This document shows, piece by piece, positions 17,325 through 26,107 of a DNA stretch of 64,000 bases. The position numbers and the translations under genes were made by a program. The notes under the pieces were generated by a model, which saw only the letters and a program-made list of their open reading frames with translations, was not told where the DNA came from and made no database searches. Location: the NCBI GenBank assembly GCA_016719895.1, contig JADJYG010000011.1, positions 77,001 to 141,000 on the forward strand, given 5' to 3'. Within the stretch, counting starts at the first letter, position 1. Each line of letters begins with the position of its first letter. Source of the DNA: Saprospirales bacterium. Lineage in GTDB: Bacteria > Bacteroidota > Bacteroidia > Chitinophagales > Saprospiraceae.

Positions 17325-20300
17325 TCAGGTTTTTATCAGGGCGAGCAATTTGTCATCGGCTTCCAGCATATCCAGGTAGAACTGTTTAAACGGCTGGAAT
17401 TCAGTGTGCGCAATAAACCGTTGCTGGAGCGTCACCTCCCGGCGGATGCGCAAACCGTCTGGCAGGGGTTCAAATTCCAGCTTGTATTGCCCAAAGGCGG
17501 AATTGATCTCGCGGGGTCGGGGCGTTTCGGCCAGGCGGTGGCCGGCCGGGAAGTGCAGGTCCACTACTTCGCGCACCGGCGACATTTCGAGCAGGATTTC
17601 GGCGTCGAGGTCGTTGTAGCGTTCGGCGGCAAAGAGGGTTTTGTACGTGGGCGTGCTCAGGGGTATGGGCAAGGGCAGGATGTTCAATCCGGCCACCGGG
17701 TCCATTTGGTGGAGCGCGGCCAGGCGCACGCGGGAGCGCAAGGGAGCATTGATACTGTCGAGGTTAAAAAACTCCGCCGATTCGATGTTCAGGTGACTCA
17801 GCACACCGTCGCCATAATAATCCAGGAGCCTTTTGTTGCGCTCTTCCTCGGTAGCGCGTAGGAGGGTCTCGCGCCATTGGCCGGCAGCGCCGCCGTGGCA
17901 CGCCACCTGGGCATCGATCAACAGGGTGCCAAGGGTATCCACCGTGGCATCGGCGTGGAGTTCGATGCGGGTGATGGCCGGGTCGAGGGCATGGTTGGGC
18001 AAACGGCGGAGTTGGGACTCTCCCTCGCGGATAACCAGCGCCCACCCGTCGGCATCGCTGTCGGGCAATACGCCGGTGGGGAAATGATCGGTGGTCAGGT
18101 CATCAAAACGCAGCTGACCGTCGCTGGTTTGGTATGCCACAATGGCGTGGTTAAACACAAATGGCGTGGGCCGCGGCTCCACCCGGCTGAAATTGTGCGT
18201 GCTCACCAGCGTGTACCAGGCCGGTATACCCTGCTCGCGCAGCATAGCAATCATGAGCGTGGCCACATCCTTGCAATCGCCAACTTTGGCAGATAAGGTT
18301 GAGCCTGGCTTTTTCGGTATATAATTGCTGTTTAAAAAAGGAACATAGGAATAATTGATTTCCCGGGTGATGAAGGTGTGTAGGGTTTCAACAATTTCTT
18401 CTTCCCCCATACCCGGCCGCAAAAGGGTGCGGAGTTTGTTTTTTACGTCATAATTAGGTTCGGCGCGGCAATAGGTTTTACGCAGGTACCATTGCACCAC
18501 ACCTTTCCAGTCGGGCGCGTCGCCGTACATGATCCAGGCAGCGCCGTCCATATTGTCGGGCATGGCATCTTCATCTTCCATTTTTTTAATTTGCCGCCAT
18601 TCCCAGCTACGGAGGATAAAATCGCCGGTATCGCGTGCCGCATGTTCGGGGGAAAGGCGGTTGAAGGCAAAATGCACTTCCTGATCCCTGGGCAGGAGCA
18701 GTTCGTAGGTAGCCCGCACCACCGGGGCCGGCCAGGAGACGAAGGAGAGATCGAGCATTTCGTGCTCGAATTCATCCGGCAGGCCGCGCTCGGCGCCCCC
18801 TTCCAGCAGGATGATATCGCCGGCCTGCAGGTTTTTAAACACGGCCATACTGCCCCAGCCGAGATCGGGCGAGGTGACGGTTCCGTCTTTGCGGACCACC
18901 CGGGCATTGTTGATATTTCCTAAAAGACTCAGGTCGGCTTCCGTCCAGCGCTTGGCGCCGGCGTCCGTTTGAATATGGATAATACACTTATTGACGGCGC
19001 GAAACTTGTTTTCTGCCCGCAAATACACCACCTGTTGGGAAAACAGGGCAATCACGGCCTCTTCGCCGGCATACCCGGCCGCCCAGCTGCGGTCGCGGGC
19101 GAGGGTCTCCAGGGGGAGCGGCGCAAAATAGGCGCTGTAAGCCGGGCTGTTCTGCAGCCGTTCCATTTTCCCGGCCAGTTCATACCCCGGTTGGCCGGCG
19201 GCCTTTTGCGCGCGCCGGTACCAGTTCAAGGCCTCCCCCGGTATCTTATGCTCGAAATAAATATCGCCGGCCAGCTCGAGCAAAACAGCGTCGAAAGGCC
19301 GGAGTTCCAATTGTTTCAAAACAAAGGCAAGGGCAATATCCGAGCGTTTCCGCTCAAATAAATACGCCGCTTTTTGGGCTTGGATATCGGACAGGTACGG
19401 GGCTGCGGCCAGTATCTGGTCATACATGGCCAATACAGCATCCGTTTTCTCTTCCTGTTTTAAATACCGGATCACCACGGCGTAATCTGCCAGGTCGAAT
19501 ACCGTTTTGAGGCGTTTTTGCGCCTGCCGAAATTTTTTCTCCCGCTGTTGATCCGTCTCCGGTTTGAAGGTTTCCGGCTTGTAACTTTCCTCCACGAGGT
19601 ATTGGTTCAAACGGTTTTTCCACTTTGGGCTGCCGTGCTTTTCCAAAAATTGCTGAACGATGGTTTTTAGTTGTTCCCGGCGGCCTTTTTCCTTTAAAAA
19701 GGTCAGATACCGCTTCAAGGTCCCCCAATTGGAAGGCGACAGCTGCAGCAGGTGTTCCAGGGCGGCCAAGTATTGCGTTTCGTCCTGGTCCTGGTTTATT
19801 TTTAGCAGACGAATATAATGTTCGGCGTAGGTTGGAGTGGCGGCGGTATCCATTTCGCTCAGCAAGGCTTCTGCCCGTTCGGCTTTGTCATTGGCGCTGT
19901 AAAATTTGGCCAACAAAAATTTTACAAATACCGAACCGGGCTGTGCCGTCTGTTGGCTGGTCAAAAATGCCTCTCCATCTTCCCAGGCGCCGTATTTGGC
20001 AAAAGCTTTGGCGATCAGGTAGAGCCGCCAGGGCTGGTCGGGGCGTTGCTGCCATTCGGCCTGCAAGGCGGCCAGATGACGGCGCGATTTGGTCGCAAAA
20101 TTCCAGGGGGCGTCCACCGGCGTATACCCGGACTCGAAGGAGGAGTGTATATCTGTGTACAACTGATGGTTTTCCAATTCCGTGCAGCGCAAGACAAACC
20201 AGGCTGGCGAAGCGCCGGCTTGCGTGTCGTAATCCGGATCAGCCTGCGGTTCCTCCTCCTGGTCGGCAGAATCGCCCAGGTCGTTGAATTCAAGCCGGAT

Positions 20301-21182
20301 GCCCGCGCCGGATGGTTCTTCCGGAAAATCCGCCACCTTTACCAGCAAGCGGTGTACCCCCGCCGGCAGGTTGCCATAAACGGCGTCGTGATCCCATTCT
20401 CCGGGGCTGGCCGGCTGCAACCGTTCGAACAGGAGCTGATCGTCGAGCCAAATTTTAATCGGCGCGCTACAGGTAATGTGCCAGGCTACCGGCCGGCTGG
20501 AGGGCACCTCGATAAAGGTATTGGCATAGTATGCACCCAACTCGCCGGTAGCCGGCAGGAGACTAAAATCCACCGGCGTCCCGGGGTTGCGGACAAAGCG
20601 TTTGACCCAGTGAAAGCGCAGGCCTTTTTCGTTTTGAAACGTATCCAGGAGGTCGAACGGGCTGGTTTCCAGGGGCGTGGTTTCCGCATATCCGCTGCCC
20701 GACACGTTGGTGAACGGCCCGCACACACTCCAATCCCAATCGGGCAAAATACTGCTCCGCAACTGACGGCTTGCGTCAAAATTCCGGTACTTGAACAAGG
20801 TATCGGCTTGCTGAAGGGTCCAGGCGGGAAAGGTTATGTCGGTGGGCGGCAGGCGGCGCAAGGCCTCGTCGCGACGCCCGGAATACACGCGTTCGAACAA
20901 CCAGATATACTCTGGTTTCCAGGCCACATGGAGCAGCCGGTTGGCAAAACGCTCATACGCTTCCTGGTCGCGCACGGTCTCGGCCAGAAAAATCAGCCCC
21001 AGCAAGGCCGGTTCGTCCGTGGGCGACTGCTCCAGGGCCGACTCGAATGCTGGCCGCGCCCGGATAAAATCGTTCGCTTCGATATACTGCCAGCCGGTTT
21101 GCTGCACAGGGGCAAACAGTGGGAAAAGCGCCGTCAGCGGCAGGATACGCAGGAAAATTACCTGGATAGATATTTTAAACAT
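17325..21182 (-). CDS. Giant TPR / DUF3857 / transglutaminase-like protein
   Basis: A 1285-residue exported protein. The start MFKISIQVIFLRILPLTALFPLFAPVQQ is a signal peptide. An N-terminal part with TPR-like helices (WQYIEANDFIRARPAFESAL) is followed by a jelly-roll-like module (WDWSVCGPF..PVAWHITCSAPIKIWLDDQLLFERL), more TPRs, then a DUF3857 region (KFRAVNKCIIHIQTDAGAK) and a transglutaminase-like core. The core has the Cys-His-Asp set in GDCKDVATL, FNHAIVAY and RFDDLT, so peptidase or amide-transfer activity is possible. DUF3857-transglutaminase proteins are common in Bacteroidota periplasm, but this length and the added N-terminal modules are unusual. It is followed by an orphan response regulator. 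Confidence 0.85.
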   Translation of the reverse strand: MFKISIQVIFLRILPLTALFPLFAPVQQTGWQYIEANDFIRARPAFESALEQSPTDEPALLGLIFLAETVRDQEAYERFANRLLHVAWKPEYIWLFERVYSGRRDEALRRLPPTDITFPAWTLQQADTLFKYRNFDASRQLRSSILPDWDWSVCGPFTNVSGSGYAETTPLETSPFDLLDTFQNEKGLRFHWVKRFVRNPGTPVDFSLLPATGELGAYYANTFIEVPSSRPVAWHITCSAPIKIWLDDQLLFERLQPASPGEWDHDAVYGNLPAGVHRLLVKVADFPEEPSGAGIRLEFNDLGDSADQEEEPQADPDYDTQAGASPAWFVLRCTELENHQLYTDIHSSFESGYTPVDAPWNFATKSRRHLAALQAEWQQRPDQPWRLYLIAKAFAKYGAWEDGEAFLTSQQTAQPGSVFVKFLLAKFYSANDKAERAEALLSEMDTAATPTYAEHYIRLLKINQDQDETQYLAALEHLLQLSPSNWGTLKRYLTFLKEKGRREQLKTIVQQFLEKHGSPKWKNRLNQYLVEESYKPETFKPETDQQREKKFRQAQKRLKTVFDLADYAVVIRYLKQEEKTDAVLAMYDQILAAAPYLSDIQAQKAAYLFERKRSDIALAFVLKQLELRPFDAVLLELAGDIYFEHKIPGEALNWYRRAQKAAGQPGYELAGKMERLQNSPAYSAYFAPLPLETLARDRSWAAGYAGEEAVIALFSQQVVYLRAENKFRAVNKCIIHIQTDAGAKRWTEADLSLLGNINNARVVRKDGTVTSPDLGWGSMAVFKNLQAGDIILLEGGAERGLPDEFEHEMLDLSFVSWPAPVVRATYELLLPRDQEVHFAFNRLSPEHAARDTGDFILRSWEWRQIKKMEDEDAMPDNMDGAAWIMYGDAPDWKGVVQWYLRKTYCRAEPNYDVKNKLRTLLRPGMGEEEIVETLHTFITREINYSYVPFLNSNYIPKKPGSTLSAKVGDCKDVATLMIAMLREQGIPAWYTLVSTHNFSRVEPRPTPFVFNHAIVAYQTSDGQLRFDDLTTDHFPTGVLPDSDADGWALVIREGESQLRRLPNHALDPAITRIELHADATVDTLGTLLIDAQVACHGGAAGQWRETLLRATEEERNKRLLDYYGDGVLSHLNIESAEFFNLDSINAPLRSRVRLAALHQMDPVAGLNILPLPIPLSTPTYKTLFAAERYNDLDAEILLEMSPVREVVDLHFPAGHRLAETPRPREINSAFGQYKLEFEPLPDGLRIRREVTLQQRFIAHTEFQPFKQFYLDMLEADDKLLALIKT

Positions 21183-21309
21183 GAAGGTTTTTATGCTAAA
21201 AACAAAAGTGCCTTAATGTATTCTCTCTAAAATTATCCCGGCCTGCAAACCGGGCACGGATGGGGCCGGATCAAAGCCCAACGGGCGAAACAACGGAACA
21301 AAATCCAAT

Positions 21310-24036
21310 CTACGCCGGATTTCGAATGCCTTTGCTTTTACGGATACGAACAGCTACTACCTTATATTCCGGGCACAAGGCTTCGGAATCGCGCTCGTCG
21401 GACGTTACGGTATTCAGCATGATTTCCGGGAAATGGAAGGTCGTGCTCAGGATGCCCGGTTTCACTTCGTCGGTGAGCCGCGCCCTGACGTCCACTTTCC
21501 CGCGTGGCGATTCGATGCAGACCATGTCGCCATCCTGGATAAAATGCCGGGTGGCGTCCTGCGGATGGATGAGCAGCACATCTTCCGTCAGGATCCGGGC
21601 ATTCCGGGTGCGGCGGGTCATCGTGCCGGCGTTGTAGTGTTCCAGTTCGCGGTTGGTGGTCAGGATATACGGAAAGTCTTTGCCGTTCAGCCGGGTTTCG
21701 CCCGTTTCGCGGTAATCGTCGAACTGAAACTTGCCCAAGCCGCGTTTGAAGGTCTCCGTATGTAAAATATCGGTATCGCTGCCGTCCGGTTTGACGGGCC
21801 ATTGTTTGCCGTTGTCGCCCAGCTCGTCCCATTTCACCCCGGCGAAGAAGGGCACGATTTGGGATATCTCCTGCAACAAAGTATCGGGGTGGTAATCTGC
21901 TTGTTGGTAACCCATGCGGTTCATGATGTCGGCGATGATCTGGCCGTCGGTTTTTGTACCTTCCAGGGGTTCAACTACTTTGTTGACCCGTTGAATGCGG
22001 CGTTCGCCGTTGGTGAAGGTGCCGCTTTTTTCCAGGAACGATGCGCCGGGCAGAACCACCGTGGCGTATTTGCAGGTTTCGGTCAGGAAAAGTTCCTGCA
22101 CCACCAGCAGCTCGAGTTTTTCCAGGGCGGCCACGACCTTGTTGGTGTTCGGGTCGGTTTGGACCAGGTCTTCGCCTATCACCCAGAGGGCTTTGAGGCG
22201 ATCGTCGAGTGCAGCGTCATACATCTGCGGGATTTTATACCCGACGTGGAGTGGGAGTTTAGCGTTGTAAAAGGTTTCATACTGGCGGTGAAACGTTTCA
22301 TTGGTCACATCGAGGTAGCCGGCGCCCTGGTGGGGCTGGCAGCCCATGTCGGCGGCGCCCTGCACGTTATTCTGGCCGCGCAACGGGTTGACCCCCACGC
22401 CGCGCCGGCCGATATTGCCGGTCACCATAGCCAGATCGGCGATCAGCATCACCGTGAGCGTGCCCTGGGAATGCTCCGTGACGCCCAGGCCGTGAAACGA
22501 CATGGCCGCTTCGGCATTGGCATAAGCCATTGCCGCCGCGCGCACCAGGTGGCGGTCCACCCCGCTTACGCGCTCCAGTTCGTCGATATTCAGGCCCAGA
22601 ATTTGCTGGCGGAAACCGTCGAACCCTTCCGTGCGACTGGCGACAAAATCTGCGTCTTCCAGGCCTTCTTTCAAAATATAGTACAACATCATTTGCAGTA
22701 CCGGCACATTGGCGCCCGGGCGCAACTGCAGGTGATAGGTAGCGTATTTCGCCATCTCGGTACGGCGCGGGTCGATCACGATAGAAGGGATGCCCTTCAT
22801 GGCTACCTGCTTGAGCTTGGCGCCGGTGACGGGGTGCGCATCCGTCGGGTTGGCGCCGATGACCATAATGCATTTGGTGTATTTCAGGTCTTCGATCGAG
22901 TTGGTAGCGGCGCCGGTGCCGAAAGTGCGCTGCATGCCCAGGGCGGTGGGCGAGTGGCACACGCGGGCGCAGCTGTCGATGTTGTTGGTGCCGATCACGG
23001 CGCGCAGGAATTTTTGCATGAGGTAATTCTCCTCGTTGGTGCAGCGGGCCGAGGAGATGCCGGCGATGAAGTCGGAGCCGTTTTGGTTTTTGATCGCCGT
23101 GAGTTTTTCGGCGATGAAGTCGTAGGCCTCGTCCCAGCTGGCGGGTGTCAGTTCGCCGTTGCGGCGGATGAGCGGCGTGCGGATGCGGTCGGGGTGGTTG
23201 TAGAAGGAAAAGGCGAAACGGCCTTTGAGGCAGGTATGGCCCTGGTTGACCTCCGCGTCGTAGGGCGCCTGGATGGATTTTACCGATCCGGCGTCGATGG
23301 CCACGTCCAGGTTGCAGCCGACGCCGCAATAGGTGCACACCGTGCGGACTTTTTGGTCGACGGCCACGGATTTCGACTCGAACACGTCGGAAATCGCCGA
23401 GGTCGGGCAGGCTTGCGCACAGGCGCCGCAGCTCACGCAGTCGGATTCGAAGAAGCTGGTATTCAGGCCTTTGACGATGTGGCTGTCGAATCCGCGGCCG
23501 GCCATGCTGAGCACAAACTGCCCCTGTACTTCGTCGCAGGCGCGCACGCAGCGCGAGCAATTGATGCACTTCGACAGGTCGGAGGTCATGTACGGGTGGC
23601 TCAGGTCTTTTTGCCGGTCGAGGTGCGTTTTACCTTCCGGGTAGCGCACCTTGCGGATACCGACCTGCGCGGCCACGTCCTGCAGTTCGCAGTTGCCGTT
23701 GACCTCGCAGGTCAGGCAATCGAGCGGATGGTCGGTGAGCACCAGTTCGACGATGTTGCGGCGCAGTTTTTGGATGCGCGGCGAGTCGGGGGAGATATGG
23801 TAGTCCGGCATCATGGGCGTATGACAGGAGGCCATGGCTTTTGCCGGGCTGCCGGCCGTCAGGGCCACGTCCACGCTGCACACACGGCAGGCGCCGTAGG
23901 GGTCGAGGTTGGGCGCGTCGCAGAGCGTCGGCACGGCGTTTTTGCCCAGGTGCCGGCGCAGGAAAGCCAGGATGGTTTCGCCGTCGCGGACGTCGAAGGG
24001 TTTGTTGTCGATGTAGGCAAATTTTCCGGAACCCAT
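21310..24036 (-). CDS. Formate dehydrogenase alpha subunit (Cys type)
   Basis: A 908-residue molybdopterin oxidoreductase. The N-terminal 2Fe-2S domain has C39, C50, C53 and C71, then a His-Cys3 cluster (H103, C107, C110, C116), and a two-cluster ferredoxin (C157-C167 and C200-C210). The catalytic part has its own 4Fe-4S motif (C234, C237, C241, C269) and the molybdenum ligand in NIDSCARVCHSPT at C360, a cysteine where some relatives have selenocysteine. The architecture matches NAD-linked or ferredoxin-linked cytoplasmic FdhA/FdsA proteins. No beta or gamma subunit (NuoF/NuoE-like) or fdhD is adjacent, so its electron partner lies elsewhere or is shared. Confidence 0.9.
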   Translation of the reverse strand: MGSGKFAYIDNKPFDVRDGETILAFLRRHLGKNAVPTLCDAPNLDPYGACRVCSVDVALTAGSPAKAMASCHTPMMPDYHISPDSPRIQKLRRNIVELVLTDHPLDCLTCEVNGNCELQDVAAQVGIRKVRYPEGKTHLDRQKDLSHPYMTSDLSKCINCSRCVRACDEVQGQFVLSMAGRGFDSHIVKGLNTSFFESDCVSCGACAQACPTSAISDVFESKSVAVDQKVRTVCTYCGVGCNLDVAIDAGSVKSIQAPYDAEVNQGHTCLKGRFAFSFYNHPDRIRTPLIRRNGELTPASWDEAYDFIAEKLTAIKNQNGSDFIAGISSARCTNEENYLMQKFLRAVIGTNNIDSCARVCHSPTALGMQRTFGTGAATNSIEDLKYTKCIMVIGANPTDAHPVTGAKLKQVAMKGIPSIVIDPRRTEMAKYATYHLQLRPGANVPVLQMMLYYILKEGLEDADFVASRTEGFDGFRQQILGLNIDELERVSGVDRHLVRAAAMAYANAEAAMSFHGLGVTEHSQGTLTVMLIADLAMVTGNIGRRGVGVNPLRGQNNVQGAADMGCQPHQGAGYLDVTNETFHRQYETFYNAKLPLHVGYKIPQMYDAALDDRLKALWVIGEDLVQTDPNTNKVVAALEKLELLVVQELFLTETCKYATVVLPGASFLEKSGTFTNGERRIQRVNKVVEPLEGTKTDGQIIADIMNRMGYQQADYHPDTLLQEISQIVPFFAGVKWDELGDNGKQWPVKPDGSDTDILHTETFKRGLGKFQFDDYRETGETRLNGKDFPYILTTNRELEHYNAGTMTRRTRNARILTEDVLLIHPQDATRHFIQDGDMVCIESPRGKVDVRARLTDEVKPGILSTTFHFPEIMLNTVTSDERDSEALCPEYKVVAVRIRKSKGIRNPA

Positions 24037-24122
24037 GGTGAGTGCTTGATTAGGTGATTAAATACTACTCCCAGTGACCTTTGCTTGTATTCCGGATAAT
24101 GTCCGGAAAATCATGGTTGCAA

Positions 24123-24935
24123 TTAAAAATTCGTACGGAAAAGATCGCAATGCCGTTTTAACTGGTTAGAAAGATCCTTTTCGAATATGCCCTGCAAGCC
24201 TGGTGTATGAATACTTAGCCCATTGACGTAAAGCGCCGGGGCCGTACCATCCGGATTCACAATAAAGATCGACTTTTTTAAGCCCCGCGGGCTCCTGTTA
24301 ATCAAAAATACCTCAAAGGCAACGATCTTGCTTGTCCCTCTGGCGTCCAAAACTATTAGCGGCACTAAATTTATCAAGGTATCGATCACTTTCTCCCAAT
24401 CCCTGAAAGATTCTGTTCGTAAGTTATCTGTAAATGGAGAGAACGCACCATTAATTTCTCTCATTCCATCAAAAAAACCAACAATTCTTAACGGATTTAA
24501 GAAGCCGGATATGGTTTTTAAGGGCACGCGTATCTCGGGAGAAGATTCGCCAAGCATTAACGCAAAAGGGGGCTGAAACCAAAATAATGTTATTGAGAAA
24601 ACAAACGTGCCTGCCATAATAAAACGATATGGACTTAGATTTGCAGCCAAAGGATTAAACCAAATTAAAAGGCAAAAGATCAAAATTCCAATCAAGAGGC
24701 TCCCTCGTTTCGATGTCCAAAAAATTCGATACATTAATGGAATACTTATAAGGCACCCAAGGCCACAAACGCGGATAGTATCAAGCCAGGCAAAGATTGT
24801 CCAAAACCCAATTAATATCCCAGTATACACTAATCGTTGTCCTAATTCAAATAAATCCCCCGAGACAAGCCAGAGGTAGATAAGAGCGAATACAAGAATG
24901 ATGTAGTATAATTTTGTATAACGATCCGGAACCAT
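24123..24935 (-). CDS. Hypothetical membrane protein
   Basis: A 270-residue protein I do not recognise. The first 130 residues contain about five hydrophobic segments (for example YYIILVFALIYLWLVSG, IGILIFCLLIWFNPLAA, MAGTFVFSITLFWFQPPF). The last 130 residues are soluble, with alternating charged and hydrophobic stretches, and contain VIDTLINLVPLIVLDARGTSKIVAFEVFLINR, a beta-rich segment. Base composition is clearly more AT-rich than the neighbouring FDH and ATP synthase genes. The start of this gene is 6 bp after the stop of the next gene upstream (24942-25388), so the two form an operon. AT-richness suggests transfer. Confidence 0.7.
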   Translation of the reverse strand: MVPDRYTKLYYIILVFALIYLWLVSGDLFELGQRLVYTGILIGFWTIFAWLDTIRVCGLGCLISIPLMYRIFWTSKRGSLLIGILIFCLLIWFNPLAANLSPYRFIMAGTFVFSITLFWFQPPFALMLGESSPEIRVPLKTISGFLNPLRIVGFFDGMREINGAFSPFTDNLRTESFRDWEKVIDTLINLVPLIVLDARGTSKIVAFEVFLINRSPRGLKKSIFIVNPDGTAPALYVNGLSIHTPGLQGIFEKDLSNQLKRHCDLFRTNF

Positions 24936-24941
24936 AATAAA

Positions 24942-25388
24942 TCAATAGTAATCTTGCGGAAAGTTGTCTCCCAGTTTTTTTGAAATCACATATAACCTTG
25001 AAGACAAAAATAGGTTGCCCAATCCAAGAACTAAAACAAGCAAATCACGGTGGTAATAAATTGCAATACCGCCTCCCACAATAAATATGAAAGCCGCAAT
25101 CCAGGATCCAATAATTCTGCCTTGCAAAGCAATCAAGTCTTCTTCATTTTTAGTAATACCCATACCGCTGTTCAAGCGACTTCTTATTGCTTTATACACG
25201 GTATATCGGTTTTGCACAACGTTTTTTGCTTTTTTAGCCGCAACGAAGCGCACAAGTACCCCAATTACAAAAATTGTTATGATAATATTCCTCTTATATT
25301 CCGGCGATATCTGTGTCGATTTATGAAACCAGGAAGCAAAATAAAGTATTAAGCCTGCTGAAATAATGTTAACCAGTTTATCATTCAT
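24942..25388 (-). CDS. Hypothetical small membrane protein
   Basis: A 148-residue protein with about four transmembrane segments (IISAGLILYFASWF, IIITIFVIGVLVRFVAA, IGSWIAAFIFIVGGGIAIYY, LLVLVLGLGNLFLSSRLYV). The loop between the second and third segments is basic and has RSRLNSGMGITKNEEDLIALQGRI. No family is recognised. It is the first gene of a two-gene AT-rich operon with the 24123 gene, placed beside a repeat-filled gap. Export, immunity or membrane-stress roles are all possible, and none is supported by motif. Confidence 0.65.
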   Translation of the reverse strand: MNDKLVNIISAGLILYFASWFHKSTQISPEYKRNIIITIFVIGVLVRFVAAKKAKNVVQNRYTVYKAIRSRLNSGMGITKNEEDLIALQGRIIGSWIAAFIFIVGGGIAIYYHRDLLVLVLGLGNLFLSSRLYVISKKLGDNFPQDYY

Positions 25389-25459
25389 TTGTACAAAGTT
25401 TTAACACGGTGCGCATGTCTGTTTTTCAGCGATTCGCGCTTTGTAGAAATTACTAATCT

Positions 25460-25594
25460 AAAGACCGCAAAGCGGTCGAATTTGAATAGCCCCGGGTGAA
25501 ACCCGGGGACAAAAGGGCAAATGTTTAATAACCGCGTAGCGGTTGAATTTTTTGTTTAAATAGGCTATTCAAATTCGACCGCTTTGCGGTCTTT
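25460..25594. repeat. 32-bp perfect inverted repeat enclosing two palindromes
   Basis: The arms (25460-25491 and 25563-25594) are exact complements and each begins with its own palindrome GACCGCAAAGCGGTC. Between them lie a CCCCGGG/CCCGGG-type hairpin (near 25490-25508) and ACCGCGTAGCGGTT (25531-25544). The layout resembles clustered REP-type palindromes. Confidence 0.8.
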
Positions 25595-25715
25595 TAGATG
25601 ACAACTTTTTACAAACCGAGAATTGCTGTCTGTTTTTTAAAATTTCCTGAAAATCTGGTTGGAAGCAACCTGCCTCACTTCATTGTTCCTTACCATTAAG
25701 TCCCCCTCCTTCATG

Positions 25716-25840
25716 TATACCCGGCGGAAAGTGCTTTGCGAAAGTGCTGATCCCGCGCACATTGTCGGCGTGACTGCGAGTCACGCCGACAATAGACCAA
25801 TTGCTTCCACTTTTTCGCAAACCACTTTCCGCTGGGTATA
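25716..25840. mobile_element. 121-bp palindromic element, copy A (intergenic)
   Basis: TA duplicates flank an element beginning TACCCGGCGGAAAGTG and ending CACTTTCCGCTGGGTA, imperfect terminal inverted repeats. The centre is ATTGTCGGCGTGACT-GCG-AGTCACGCCGACAAT. Identical to copy B at 33381-33505. No transposase is encoded. Confidence 0.82.
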
Positions 25841-26018
25841 AAAGTACGCTTTGCTTCGAATTGGACCAATTTTTTAATTGGTTGGGGAACGAAGAATTTC
25901 CCCCGGCAAAAAAGCCGTGGTAGGTACTCCCCAAAGTTAGGGCAGTATTCTTAAGTCAAATCAGGTCGCCGTGAAAAGAGCGCGCCGTGAACCAGCGTTT
26001 TGTGGCGCACCCTTTCAT

Positions 26019-26101
26019 AACCTGTCAGGTCCGGAAAACTGCAAACGGGCCGTGGCGCCGGGCGCCACGGCCCGTTTGCAGTTTTCCGGACCTGACAGGT
26101 T
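26019..26101. repeat. 83-bp perfect palindrome after atpG
   Basis: 41-base arms (26019-26059 and 26061-26101) are exact complements around one G. The outer end contains a smaller palindrome ACCTGTCAGGT. It starts 7 bp from the atpG stop codon and could form a very strong hairpin at the end of the ATP synthase mRNA. No T run follows on the minus strand. Confidence 0.85.
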
Positions 26102-26107
26102 AAAGAA

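Larger units (their letters stand above)
25389..26107. other. Gene-poor repeat region
   Basis: About 700 bp without a convincing gene. It holds a 32-bp inverted repeat around two smaller palindromes (25460-25594), copy A of a 121-bp mobile palindromic element (25716-25840) and an 83-bp perfect palindrome (26019-26101) next to the atpG stop. Open frames here are made of repeat sequence. Confidence 0.75.

Noticed and set aside
22900..22980. Selenocysteine in formate dehydrogenase
   Set aside because: The molybdenum ligand is encoded as Cys (RVCHSP), and no in-frame TGA is present.
21802..24057. 751-codon open frame on the plus strand
   Set aside because: Antisense to the formate dehydrogenase gene; composition is typical of a mirrored high-GC frame.
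25680..25934. 84-codon frame in the repeat region
   Set aside because: Made mostly of copy A of the 121-bp element; no independent support.
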